A stretch of 64,000 nt of DNA from Paralvinella palmiformis. Lineage: Eukaryota; Annelida; Polychaeta; Terebellida; Alvinellidae. Each line of letters opens with the position of its first letter. Position 1 is the first letter of the stretch. This document shows positions 35,246 to 44,569 of this stretch, one piece after another. The stretch covers positions 186,001-250,000 of the forward strand of contig JAODUP010000669.1 in the NCBI GenBank assembly GCA_025642065.1, written 5' to 3'. Under the pieces are notes generated by a model that worked only from the letters and a program-made list of their open reading frames with translations, was not told the DNA's origin and ran no database searches. The position numbers were made by a program, and so were the translations under genes.

Positions 35246-36160
35246 AGTCTTAGCTCTAACAGATCATTATGGGATTGTCTGATTGGATCCAGCGATACGT
35301 CACTTTTATTCCAATATACATTTCATTATTGTATTTAACTGCCGGATTCACTCAAATATAATAATTGTATTTATCAGCGCAAAAGAAAAAATCAATCTTG
35401 ACTGATATCTAATTAAGTCAACTTGAAAACGTTATTAGCATTAAACTGATATGAAACATACATTCTAGCACATATAGTTAACATGGAAAATATAGTTAAA
35501 ATAAATACAAACGGGAATTATTCTAATTATAACTAAGATTAATTACGTAAATCATTAAACAATTATATACATGTTGCTATTATTGACCTGTAAACGTTGA
35601 CAAGTCCACTCTTTCAAATAAATTAATTATAGCGTGTTTTGTGAGACTTTTGGCACGCAGGTTTTCATTAAAAAGATTACTATCTTCAGATGACACTTTT
35701 TGGCAGGCACATTTATGCAATGGAAAATCAACTAGACACTTCAAAAAAGTATTATCTACACCATGGAATCTTTTGGCAGGCACAATCTGGAATTAAATGT
35801 TCAACAAAATGGATTCTTTTACAAATAATGCTTTTCAACGTACAAGGAATCTACGCCGTAGTGACAGATAAATTATAGATTATAATTTATCTGTCGCTAA
35901 ATATGCCTTTACATAATTATAATAAAATGGAAAAACACCATCGTTCTTACAGAGTATCAACATTATTATAATATACAAATAATACTCTATGTAGCAGAAA
36001 AGATTGATACACGATCAGAAACAAAAACGACATTGTAAAAGCATTCATTGTTATTGTTGGACACCATAAGATGGTCAATGACAATCGCAGTAGCACAATA
36101 ATTGCATTGCAACACTATCCTACACTATATATAACCTAATTCATAGTTCACTTTCATTTT
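35246..36160. other. AT-rich DNA with one strong hairpin
   Basis: Apart from the palindrome at 35859-35899 only short open frames are present. A 67-codon minus-strand frame at 35580-35783 has four Cys/His but no recognisable family. The motif ttttggcaggcac occurs twice (about 35697 and 35769). Confidence 0.5.
35859..35899. repeat. Near-perfect palindrome, 19-base arms
   Basis: Arm tagtgacagataaattata, a 3-base loop, then tataatttatctgtcgcta: one mismatch in 19. AT-rich arms and no following T-run; possibly a fused pair of short transposon ends. Confidence 0.85.
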
Positions 36161-36167
36161 AAATCCT

Positions 36168-38070
36168 TTAGTCCTCATCAGTGTCCATGTACTCCTCTGT
36201 TACATCAGTGTCCATGTACTCCTATGTTACACCAGTGTCCATGTACTCCTCTGTTACATCAGTGTCCATGTACTCCTCTGTTACATCAGTGTCCATGTAC
36301 TCCTATGTTACATCAGTGTCCATGTACTCCTCTGTTACATCAGTGTCCATGTACTCCTCTGTTACATCAGTGTCCATGTACTCCTATGTTACATCAGTGT
36401 CCATGTACTCCTCTGTTACATCAGTGTCCATGTACTCCTCTGTTACATCTGGGAGAGGTAATTTATCTACCAGCTTGTGGTTAGATGTTAGCTTTTCGTA
36501 AAGCTCCAAAATTCGGCTGGGATTATTCAGTTTTTTGCTCGAGTACATTCCATCAAGTTTGGGTGGCTGTTTTGGCTAGTCTCTTGCTAGATATTACCTG
36601 ACATATTACCTGTATCAAACTCTGGTTGATCGTAGCTCTCGTTTACTAAAAAGCCGTTCTTGTTTTACTTGTCGAAACGCAGGTATTGTATCTTCAACCA
36701 GTTGATCATTTTTGATGTTATTGTAACTTTGACATTCTAACATAACTGTTTTGCCAGCTTCTTTAGATTCCAGAAATGATCGTATTTCAAGGGTACTACA
36801 ATGTATGGATTCTTGCGACGTGCCATGTGTATAATTGTGTCCCGCATACTAGGGATGAAAATGGAAGTACCTTTCTTTGCATGCTCTATTGCTGCATGCA
36901 TCGAGTCACATTCCATTTGTGTGTGGCCAGGTTCAAGATATTTCTGTTCGATGATTTCAATGTTGAGCATTATGTTCATGCATACACCAAAGCGATGAAC
37001 TTATTCCTATTTTGGCCGGTGCAGGTATCAGAGAATAGGATGACAATGTTTAATTGATTGTGGAAGAGATCGCAAATACATAATGAGACACGTTCCCATT
37101 TCACAAGCACCACTACCTCCTTCCAATTCATCCCATACATAGTATATACCTCGTTTGGAACGTAGGGAGTACACTGATAGATTGTAGCTACTGAGTTTTC
37201 TCTCGTAATATACTTGGCTTACAAGAGAACAAGGGGTACTTAATACTGCATCCAAGTCGAATATCACCACATGGACAGATGGATCTACAACTGCTCTCGG
37301 TTTGTCAGTCATCTTTTCTTCGCGGGCTCTTTCTTTTCTCTTAATGTGTGCTTCGTTTTTTTCTTCTCTTCTTCATCAACATTTCCAGTTAGTTTTGTTG
37401 TTGTTGTAAAGTTCACATTGTAGACATTGGTCTTTTTTCGGTGTGTGGAAGGATATATTGAAACCACTGCAGAAGATCCTCCTATAAACCTTGGATTTCA
37501 CTGAGGTAGAATTCCATTTTTACAGAATTCTCCATACAACTCAAACATTTTTTATATAGACAGGCCTGGAACTAGATATTTACATTGACTTGTTTTTCTT
37601 ATGTAATGTTACTCGACCGATGGAAAAGAGTTGGTTTGTTCCTTCACACGATCCACTGCCTTATATGTCGTCTTGTTGGTTGAAACATGCTTTCCACGCT
37701 TGTCAGCCTCAGAATATATGCCTTAGCCGCTTTTCCTCAGGGCAACATCCACTGTCTTTCTTCCAATGCTAAGTGTATTCAAATAAAATTTCTTGCAGTC
37801 TTACAACCCGTCCTTCTGCATGCAACATGTACGTGCGCACTAGATCCCTTCTTTTCATTTCTTGGTGGGGGTTTGTGTCATCCTCTCTTATGCTATGACA
37901 CAAGAAATCACGATGTCTCTGGTAAGTAATTAAGTCACAGTATGCCGAGAATATCGATTGCCTTTGCTCATTAGAGACATTAGTGGAACATTTAAAATGA
38001 CAACTTCCACATCCAGACTTCATTTGCTTTGTAGGCTTAGATTTCCCTCCGGTTGATACTCACTGATCCA
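36168..38070 (-). pseudogene. DDE-type transposase-like gene, frameshifted
   Basis: Minus-strand segments appear in the expected order. N-terminus (37769-38070): KSGCGSCHFKC, NEQRQSIFSAYCDL and QRHRDFLCHSI. Middle (about 37380-37760): RVKEQTNSFPSVE (eroded) and NISFHTPKKDQC (read across a frame change). Catalytic part (36980-37312): VVDPSVHVVIFDLDAVL, VSQVYYERKLSSYNLSVY, YVWDELEGG, then FSDTCTGQNRNKF. C-terminal part (36737-36979): EQKYLEPGHTQMECDSMHAA and ARRKNPYIVVPLKYD. The tail (about 36460-36530) has KLTSNHKLVDKLPLPDVTEE. The Asp of FDLDAVL, the Asp of SDTCTGQN and the Glu after the SMHAAIE block look like an RNase-H-fold triad. I recognise the family as multicopy in arthropods and molluscs but cannot name its superfamily. 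At least three frame changes make it inactive. Confidence 0.7.
36177..36450. repeat. 27-bp minisatellite (10 units) with 81-bp higher-order period
   Basis: Ten copies of tcagtgtccatgtactcc then tctgttaca. Units alternate in a fixed pattern, one with 'cctatg' then two with 'cctctg', giving an 81-bp trimer. On the minus strand the array is in frame with the transposase-like C-terminus and repeats TEEYMDTDV. The 'cctatg' variant turns Glu GAG into a TAG stop. The plus-strand frame (MYSSVTSVS repeats) is open but has no coding context. Confidence 0.95.
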
Positions 38071-38221
38071 GAGTGGCTATTTCTAGTTCAAATATCGGCT
38101 ATCAAATATATTCGCGCATGCACGCACAAATACACACACACATATATCCAGTATAAAGTACTCGATTATCCCAAGCCGCTATTTAAAGTTCAGATATGAG
38201 CTCTCTGAACATGATGTAGTC

Positions 38222-38225
<4 letters not shown>

Positions 38226-38266
<41 letters not shown>

Positions 38267-38316
38267 GCATACACACACACACGTACATATATATATATAT
38301 ATATATATTTGAATTA

Positions 38317-38359
<43 letters not shown>

Positions 38360-38404
38360 CTGCTGTAACTCTTATTTACATTTTATATCAGACACACATA
38401 CACA

Positions 38405-38446
<42 letters not shown>

Positions 38447-38705
38447 CAAGTGTGTCCAACTAAAAGGTACTATATTGGAGATAGCACCTTCTGGCAGGAC
38501 GAGTTCCAGAGATAGCACCTTCTGGCTGGCAAATATAACAGTTTACTGAGATAGTATTTTTTTCAATTTAATGTTTTGTTACTCAATAGTTAGAACTTTG
38601 TTTAGATAATAATACGTATGATACATTATCACACAAAGACCTCATTGGCGCCAAAAAACTCAATTTTCATAAAAATGCGAGAAAGCACCTTTTGGTTGTC
38701 ATAGG

Positions 38706-38741
<36 letters not shown>

Positions 38742-39001
38742 TGACTTGTGTGTAGTGGCCTACATTGGTATTATGTTGGCATTATTACCCGGTATGATCT
38801 GTAGTATTCTTATATTTACAGCCACCCCCCCCCCCCCCCCAGCAAAACAGTGCAAAATGTAAAACAAACTAGTGGTAATTAGAAAAACCCTTGACCTCTT
38901 TCTAATATAACGAATATATTTAGCTTCTACAAAGAAGACGAATGGTACCATCGCTCATTAAAATTCTGTATCAGATAAAGGCTCCATCTGACCTGAAATA
39001 T

Positions 39002-39045
<44 letters not shown>
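38226..39045. repeat. Cluster of six (TA)n and short (CA)n microsatellites
   Basis: TA runs at about 38226-38266, 38288-38310, 38321-38354, 38408-38443, 38709-38737 and 39007-39044, with short CA/GT runs between, and a C-run at about 38825-38840. Two copies of 'gagatagcaccttctggc' lie at about 38478 and 38511, with a weaker third (gaaagcaccttttgg) at about 38682. The cluster sits directly downstream of the stop codon of the acidic gene. Confidence 0.9.
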
Positions 39046-39048
<3 letters not shown>

Positions 39049-39109
39049 CATTCTTTCAGTCTGATATATGTCAAAACATTAATTACCCTAGTTATATACA
39101 ATTATTGGT

Positions 39110-42100
39110 CTACATACATTTTGACATAGCGATATATGCTCCTTCTATGGTAAGCCAACGTTTACGAGCCTTCCGACGGATATTTGATTTCCTGTCTCTT
39201 CTTAAAGTGCCTTTTCCAATATTCCGATGTTCTGCATTCTTAACATCCTGACATGTTTCAAAGACGTGTGTTCCATATGGCTTATCGTCCGAAGCGTCTA
39301 CTTGTAGTTCTTGTTGTTTTCGCCCCAAATCCGGTCCTATGTTTTTGGAGACATCCGTCACAATATTAGTAGAAATATCAGCGTCGCTTTTCACTCCGGA
39401 AGCGCTGTCAGTGGGATCAGTTTGATCCCGTTGTTGACATTGAAACTGAAAACAGTTCTCTAACACAAATTTTTGACTCGGTGATGATGGTTTTGTGTTC
39501 GTTTCACTCTCGTTGAATCGGCTAATTGCCGATTCTGTAACCGTTAGGTCCCTACTGATCCAGTTGTCTTCACCGGTGCTGTTCACGGATTCTGTGTCGT
39601 CGTGTCCACATCGAATAGCGTTTACTGCGCCATCTATGACTCGTTGTTCGTGTTTTATGCTTGAGCTTGTTCTAGCCTTCGAATGATCCTGTATTTGATT
39701 GTCGTTCTCTGTTTGTGTTCCTACATCGGAATGAGCCTCGTTATCTGATATAATACTGGCAGTAACCTTGATTGTAATCAATTCATGGTCGAAACATTTT
39801 CTGTTACTATAGGAAACACCTCTATTTGTCGTAGAGGGATAATTTCTGGTCTCTTCCTTTAAGGTTTCCTCAGCTGCGAGACTGGTTTCGGAAGACACAT
39901 TTTCGCCTAGCACCATTTCCGTTTTTGCAATTTCTGCTTCCGGTTGATGTCTATCTGGATTTTGTAATCCGTCTTTGATAGCGACCGGATATTCAGCATC
40001 TTTATTGATCACGACATTTATATCCATATGTATATCGCCATCAACAATTGAAATGGGACAGCTATTAACAGTAATCCTTTTATATTTAGTCCTGTTTACC
40101 TTTTTTGGGTATCCAATACGATTAACATTCTCCATGTTTGTACTGATTACACGTTTATTATCATTCCGACTTTCTTCAGTCGAGTTGTCTTCAGTACAAA
40201 TGGAACCTTTACCTTGATCTTTTTCCTCCATTTTTCGTCTTCCCTCGGGTGCTACTTTTATCTTTGGTATATCCAGATCTGAAGGATCATTTCTTGCTAT
40301 ATCGAGATTATCCGTAACTTCAGATTCGTTCGACACTTTCATCTCTTCAGATGTAGGATTCTCTAAAAAATCTTTGTTATCTAATTCGGTATTAATTATG
40401 GTATTATTCTTAACATCAGTAAGGATAGGTATTTTGTCTACTTCGTCCGTTTGTCTAATTCTCTCGTCGTTAGTCTGTTTATCTCCTGCTATTTGTAAAT
40501 GTTTCATTTCACTGGTTTTATGGTATTTTTCCTCGATCGTTCCTGGAGCGTGTCCATTTTCATCTGATTGTGCTGGCTCAGGCTCTATGACATGCATCCT
40601 ATTGTCAACACTGGTCGATCTAGTGTCGTAATCATTATTATCACTGTTATCAATTGACTCGTCTTCGCTACATCTTGTTGCTGTTTGCTCCCTTTCTTCA
40701 GAAAGTACCCCAGCACCCATTGTCGCCTCATCAACGTTATCGGTTGTAGCATCGTCTTTAGATGTCATCTCAACAGATGAGCTAGTCTCACCATTCGACT
40801 CATCACGGTCATTAGATTCTTCATTATATTTATCATCTTTACTTTCTTCTCGTTTCTCTGTGTCATCATTACCTTCAACTTTATTGAGTCTGTCATCATT
40901 TACCTGATGTTCGCCATATACGTTAGACAGTTTAACCATGTCGGTTTCTTCATGGCTAGATCCAGTTATTTCTCCTTTGTATTCATTTTCTCTTCCGTTA
41001 CCTTTCCGGTCTACGATAACCTGATCGTCAGTTTTCAGATCGCATTCGGTATTCTTTTTAATCTGATTAACATTTGTTTGTTTATTTTCTGGATTATGTG
41101 ACGTCTTATCTTCCGTCGTATCAGGTTTATCATTCTCAACCTCATAACTACCATCAATATCTAATTCATCGCCATACGCTGTTGTCGTTGTGCTTGTTGT
41201 TGTTGTTGTTGCAGATGTTGTCGTTGTGGTCGTTGTTGCTGCTTCTGCTCCTGCTACTGTGTGTCGTCTATCATCAGAAGAGTCACCTCCTCCCAGAAAA
41301 CACAAGTCATTCGTAGCTTTATTTTCATTCCGCACAGGTTTGTTCAGAAACTGCTCATCTGACGTAGTACTTTCCTCATTTGTCACAAGATCATTGTTTT
41401 CAGCAAATGACTCGTTCCTGGTTTGATTATTTAGCCGTTGATCAGGTTTGTCACTTTTTAATTCATTTCGTCTATCATCTTCATCATCCGGTGCGGCCTC
41501 AAATGTCTCTTGTGGCTGATGTTCACCGACATCCATATTGTCTTCTCTTCTAGAATCTTCTAGAATTTCGGTATTAGCGTCACCATGATCTTCCGTCAAA
41601 TGTACTGCCGGCATGTTGCTTGCCCTAACACTCTTAGCATCTCCATTACTCTCGTTATCAGGTTTGTTGCTTTGGCCAGTCTGAGTAACACCAATGTTAT
41701 TCTTTTCAACACCATCCTTGCTCCCACACTCATCAATGTTCATTTCGTCGCTGCTATAAAACTTGTCACCAACATGGATAACATAATTTAGTTTTTCACT
41801 AGATGACAGGAGACTGTTGTTCACTTCGTATCCCTCGTCTGTTGAGTCGGTTTGCTTTTCGTCAGGATTAACGTCCTCCTGTATTTTTGCGTCATTCCTT
41901 TTTTCAGCATCAGTCTTAGTCCTCGTTTCCCAATCATCTTTATTTTCAGTACGCGTATGATGACTGATCAGGCAGAGAACCGTTAACACCGAGCAATAAC
42001 ATATAGCCAAGATAACCAGATGCGCAGCATTTCTGTATGTAACATCTATATAAGATAGTATGATGACGATAATAGTAACCATAGCAACAACATTAGGAAT

Positions 42101-42445
42101 AATTGCCGCATCACCGTATCCATGGCCAGATTGTTTTCTTGTTTGGTGAGTTCCATCAGAAGACCTACTTCCGTCCGCCTTCGGTTCTTCCGTTATGTAA
42201 ATTTCATTCCGTAAATCCCTATCTGTGTACACTTCATCATCTAGCAAGTTCAGCGCATTGCTTTCACCGTTGGTTAATATGCCGACTTCTACAAAAGCGG
42301 AATTGACACATCTAACTGTTTTGACATCGTCATCTTTCAAGTTGGCATTCTTCGTTTCGCTTTCATCAACAGTTTTCGCACCTATGCTTGCTTTCTCATC
42401 GTATTTGCTCTCTTCATTACATTGGTCTTCCTCAAGATGAACCAA
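39110..42445 (-). CDS. Acidic gene, main open segment with membrane hairpin
   Basis: Uninterrupted for about 1,110 codons; it enters from the previous frame rather than starting at an ATG (the first codon of the open stretch is TTG). It holds the two-helix hairpin, the Thr-rich run, long Asp/Glu/Asn-rich stretches with no globular domain, and the basic C-terminus. An open frame of this length in such AT-rich, stop-prone DNA is strong evidence of past or present coding constraint. Confidence 0.7.
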   Translation of the reverse strand: MVHLEEDQCNEESKYDEKASIGAKTVDESETKNANLKDDDVKTVRCVNSAFVEVGILTNGESNALNLLDDEVYTDRDLRNEIYITEEPKADGSRSSDGTHQTRKQSGHGYGDAAIIPNVVAMVTIIVIILSYIDVTYRNAAHLVILAICYCSVLTVLCLISHHTRTENKDDWETRTKTDAEKRNDAKIQEDVNPDEKQTDSTDEGYEVNNSLLSSSEKLNYVIHVGDKFYSSDEMNIDECGSKDGVEKNNIGVTQTGQSNKPDNESNGDAKSVRASNMPAVHLTEDHGDANTEILEDSRREDNMDVGEHQPQETFEAAPDDEDDRRNELKSDKPDQRLNNQTRNESFAENNDLVTNEESTTSDEQFLNKPVRNENKATNDLCFLGGGDSSDDRRHTVAGAEAATTTTTTTSATTTTTSTTTTAYGDELDIDGSYEVENDKPDTTEDKTSHNPENKQTNVNQIKKNTECDLKTDDQVIVDRKGNGRENEYKGEITGSSHEETDMVKLSNVYGEHQVNDDRLNKVEGNDDTEKREESKDDKYNEESNDRDESNGETSSSVEMTSKDDATTDNVDEATMGAGVLSEEREQTATRCSEDESIDNSDNNDYDTRSTSVDNRMHVIEPEPAQSDENGHAPGTIEEKYHKTSEMKHLQIAGDKQTNDERIRQTDEVDKIPILTDVKNNTIINTELDNKDFLENPTSEEMKVSNESEVTDNLDIARNDPSDLDIPKIKVAPEGRRKMEEKDQGKGSICTEDNSTEESRNDNKRVISTNMENVNRIGYPKKVNRTKYKRITVNSCPISIVDGDIHMDINVVINKDAEYPVAIKDGLQNPDRHQPEAEIAKTEMVLGENVSSETSLAAEETLKEETRNYPSTTNRGVSYSNRKCFDHELITIKVTASIISDNEAHSDVGTQTENDNQIQDHSKARTSSSIKHEQRVIDGAVNAIRCGHDDTESVNSTGEDNWISRDLTVTESAISRFNESETNTKPSSPSQKFVLENCFQFQCQQRDQTDPTDSASGVKSDADISTNIVTDVSKNIGPDLGRKQQELQVDASDDKPYGTHVFETCQDVKNAEHRNIGKGTLRRDRKSNIRRKARKRWLTIEGAYIAMSKCM

Positions 42446-44569
42446 TAGTCTTCATATCTGCATTATAGTTAGCATACTGTTTAGAAACTGTTCGTTTACC
42501 AAAACGCTCGCGTAGTCTTGTATCTGCCGGAACAATGTTCTTTGCTTGTACTCGAACCTTGTCTTCGTCAGAAATAGAATCTTCATTCATATACAATTTT
42601 TTTTGGCCAGATGTTTGTATTATAGTTGTTCCTTGTAGTGGTTGTGGTGTCTGTTCTCCTGCAACAGAACACACAGATCCTTTATCCGTTGCATCACTTT
42701 CTTTCCTATTTTCGTTAACTGGGTCAACACTCATACCACCCTCACCCCCATCGATGACACCTCTGGTACTAATTTTAATATTTCCGTCCTTATCATCTTG
42801 ATGGATGAGAATGGCATCGTTCTCTTCTGTTCTGAGCTCTGTTATGTCTCTCTCGTTTCCTTGTACTTGTAGCTTCTCCGCCGTCTTAACGTCTTTCTTA
42901 TTTTTGTGATCGGGTTGATGACATTTCGCTGCTATTTTTGCGCTCACTCCCTGTCTCGTTTCTTTCGGTGTCCGACGACACTTTCCCTATCCTACGAATT
43001 TGATTTTTATCTTCAACCGCCGTGTCGCTCTCAATGTTTTCTGTGCTACTGAGTTCCGAACTTGTTTCAATGTGTGCACTTCTGATCCGGCTTAGCTCTT
43101 CGACCTCTTCTCGTCCGGATCCATTTTCTTCTAACTTAATTTCCGTTTCATTGTGGCTCTCTTCATCTGTTATTGTTTCATTATTAGAGCCGCTTCTCTC
43201 TTGAGTCCAGCTCACCTTGTCCTCATTACGCTTAGCCTCAACTTGAAGTTCTTCCTTGTCAATGCCATTATAGCGGTGGACTTTATTATCCACTTCGTTT
43301 TCCGGATTCGTTGATTCTTTCTGCCTTGATCGTAAATCAAGTTTTTCCTCATTACTTCTGTCATTAGTTTCACAAATCTGTTTGTCTCCACCATAACTAG
43401 GATATGTAACCTCATTATCATATTCAATGCCAGAGATATTTACATTCGGCCTGTTGCTTTCAGCAAAAGCCCTCCCATTATCTTCGTCAGCTTGGACAAT
43501 GCTTGTATCATTATTCTCACCATTACTGTAAGTTATGCCTTCTTCAATAATGCCGATCTTATCATTTTCACTATCTTTTGGTTTAGAGATACATTCGGTA
43601 TGGATTTTGTCATTTACGGCACTTTTCTCAAAATATTGATTAGTATTCTCTGCTTGAGAAGTCTGTCTTTCTTTATCATGGTACATTTGATCTGCTTCAC
43701 AATCGTCACCATCTGTGTGAAATTCTGTCTGCGTTTTTTCCTCTATCCCAATTTCATTCTCTGTGTGAAATTCTGTCTGCGTTTTTTCCTCTATCCCAGT
43801 TTACCTGTGTAAATTGTCTGCTTTTCCTTATCCAGTTTCATTCTCTTGTGAAATTTGCCTCGTTTTTCGACCCCAGTTTATTCTTGTGTAAATTTTCTGT
43901 TTTTCTTCCCCAGTTTCACTTTGTAATTGCGTTTTTTCCTCTATCCCAGTTTCATTCTCTGTGTGAAATTCTGTCTGCGTTTTTTCCTCTATCCCAGTTT
44001 CATTCTCTGTGTGAAATTCTGTCTGCGTTTTTTCTCTATCCCAGTTTCATTCTCTGTGTGAAATTCTGTCTGCGTTTTTTCCTCTATCCCAGTTTCATTA
44101 TCTGTGTGAAATTCTGTCTGCGTTTCTTCGTCTATCCCAGTTTCATTCTCTGTGTGAAATTCTGTCTGCGTTTTTTCGTCTATCCCAGTTTCATTCTCTG
44201 TGTGAAATTCTTCTTCGTCTATCCCAGTTTCATTCTCTGTGTGAAATTCTGTCTGCGTTTTTTCCTCTATCCCAATTTCATTCTCTGTGTGAAATTCTGT
44301 CTGCGTTTTTTCGTCTATCCTAGTTTCATTTTCTATCTGAAATTAATAATTATCTGATATTTGGTACTAGAAAAGAAAATATTCTTAAGTTTACCGTAAT
44401 GAGGAAATGTGTACTGTTAATGCAAACAATATATTGTCAATGAGTTAATAAACAATATTAATAACGTATGCAATACTTAATTCCGTGACTGTTGTTTAAC
44501 ACACCTGTGTGTCTCTATCTGATATCTTGTTATTTTCAGTTTCTGCCATCTGCTCATTTACTCCGGTAT
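39110..44569 (-). CDS. Very long acidic, disordered protein with a membrane hairpin (unidentified gene; frame breaks)
   Basis: I do not recognise this gene. Minus-strand open frames 42898-43686, 42432-42947 and 39110-42445 overlap end to end in successive frames and share the same unusual composition (Asp, Glu, Asn, Thr, Ser, Lys), so they are parts of one frame with about two single-base shifts. The last part alone is about 1,110 codons without a stop. Its residues ~115-135 (IIPNVVAMVTIIVIILSYI) and ~140-160 (AAHLVILAICYCSVLTVLCL) are two hydrophobic helices joined by a short loop. A Thr-rich run lies near 41185-41240. The C-terminus is basic (RRKARKRW) and ends with TAG at 39110. Upstream, in the same style, are 16-residue repeats (43.7-44.34 kb) and a spliced small exon (44505-44569). 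The first exon and start codon were not found. Many N-x-S/T sites are present. It may be functional with consensus errors or a young pseudogene. Confidence 0.6.
42432..43686 (-). CDS. Acidic gene, upstream open segments (two frames)
   Basis: Two frames, 42898-43686 and 42432-42947, overlap at 42898-42947 and run into the main segment at 42432-42445. Motifs such as NNETITDEESHNETEIKLEE and ENDAILIHQDDKDGNIKIST show the same composition. Neither shift has splice-site consensus around it, so single-base indels explain them better than introns. Confidence 0.6.
43705..44336 (-). repeat. 48-bp tandem repeat (about 14 units) coding for a 16-residue acidic motif
   Basis: Minus-strand units translate as QTEFHTENETGIEEKT, in the style of the downstream acidic gene. 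Units 6-14 counted from the low-coordinate end are well kept; one has an in-frame 9-base deletion and one lacks a single C (near 44034). Units at about 43800-43935 are shortened by many scattered one- and two-base losses. The first unit read (44336) starts right after a splice acceptor. Confidence 0.9.
44505..44569 (-). CDS. Acidic gene, small upstream exon (65 bp)
   Basis: On the minus strand it is bounded by acceptor aaatttcag and donor CAG|GTGTGT. Preceded by one G from an upstream exon, it reads DTGVNEQMAETENNKISDRD then TQ, matching the gene's composition. Its phase 0 exit joins in frame with the exon starting at 44336 (acceptor taatttcag), which opens IENETRIDEKTQTEFH. An in-frame stop five codons upstream of the acceptor supports splicing rather than read-through. 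Confidence 0.6.

Noticed and set aside
35580..35783. 67-codon minus-strand Cys/His frame as a small zinc-finger gene
   Set aside because: The Cys/His spacing fits no known finger and there is no gene context.
36177..36450. CRISPR array
   Set aside because: Directly abutting units with no spacers in an animal genome; a minisatellite.
36181..36501. Plus-strand frame of MYSSVTSVS repeats as a coding gene
   Set aside because: A 27-bp array stays open in any stop-free frame. The minus-strand frame is the one continuous with a recognisable protein.
41074..41426. Plus-strand Leu/Val-rich frames opposite the acidic gene
   Set aside because: Antisense of the Thr-rich run and of Asp/Glu codons; no independent support.
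43848..44357. Plus-strand frame of hydrophobic FHSLCEILSAFF-type repeats as a membrane protein
   Set aside because: It is the antisense shadow of the acidic 48-bp repeat array, whose minus-strand reading matches the adjacent gene and splice sites.
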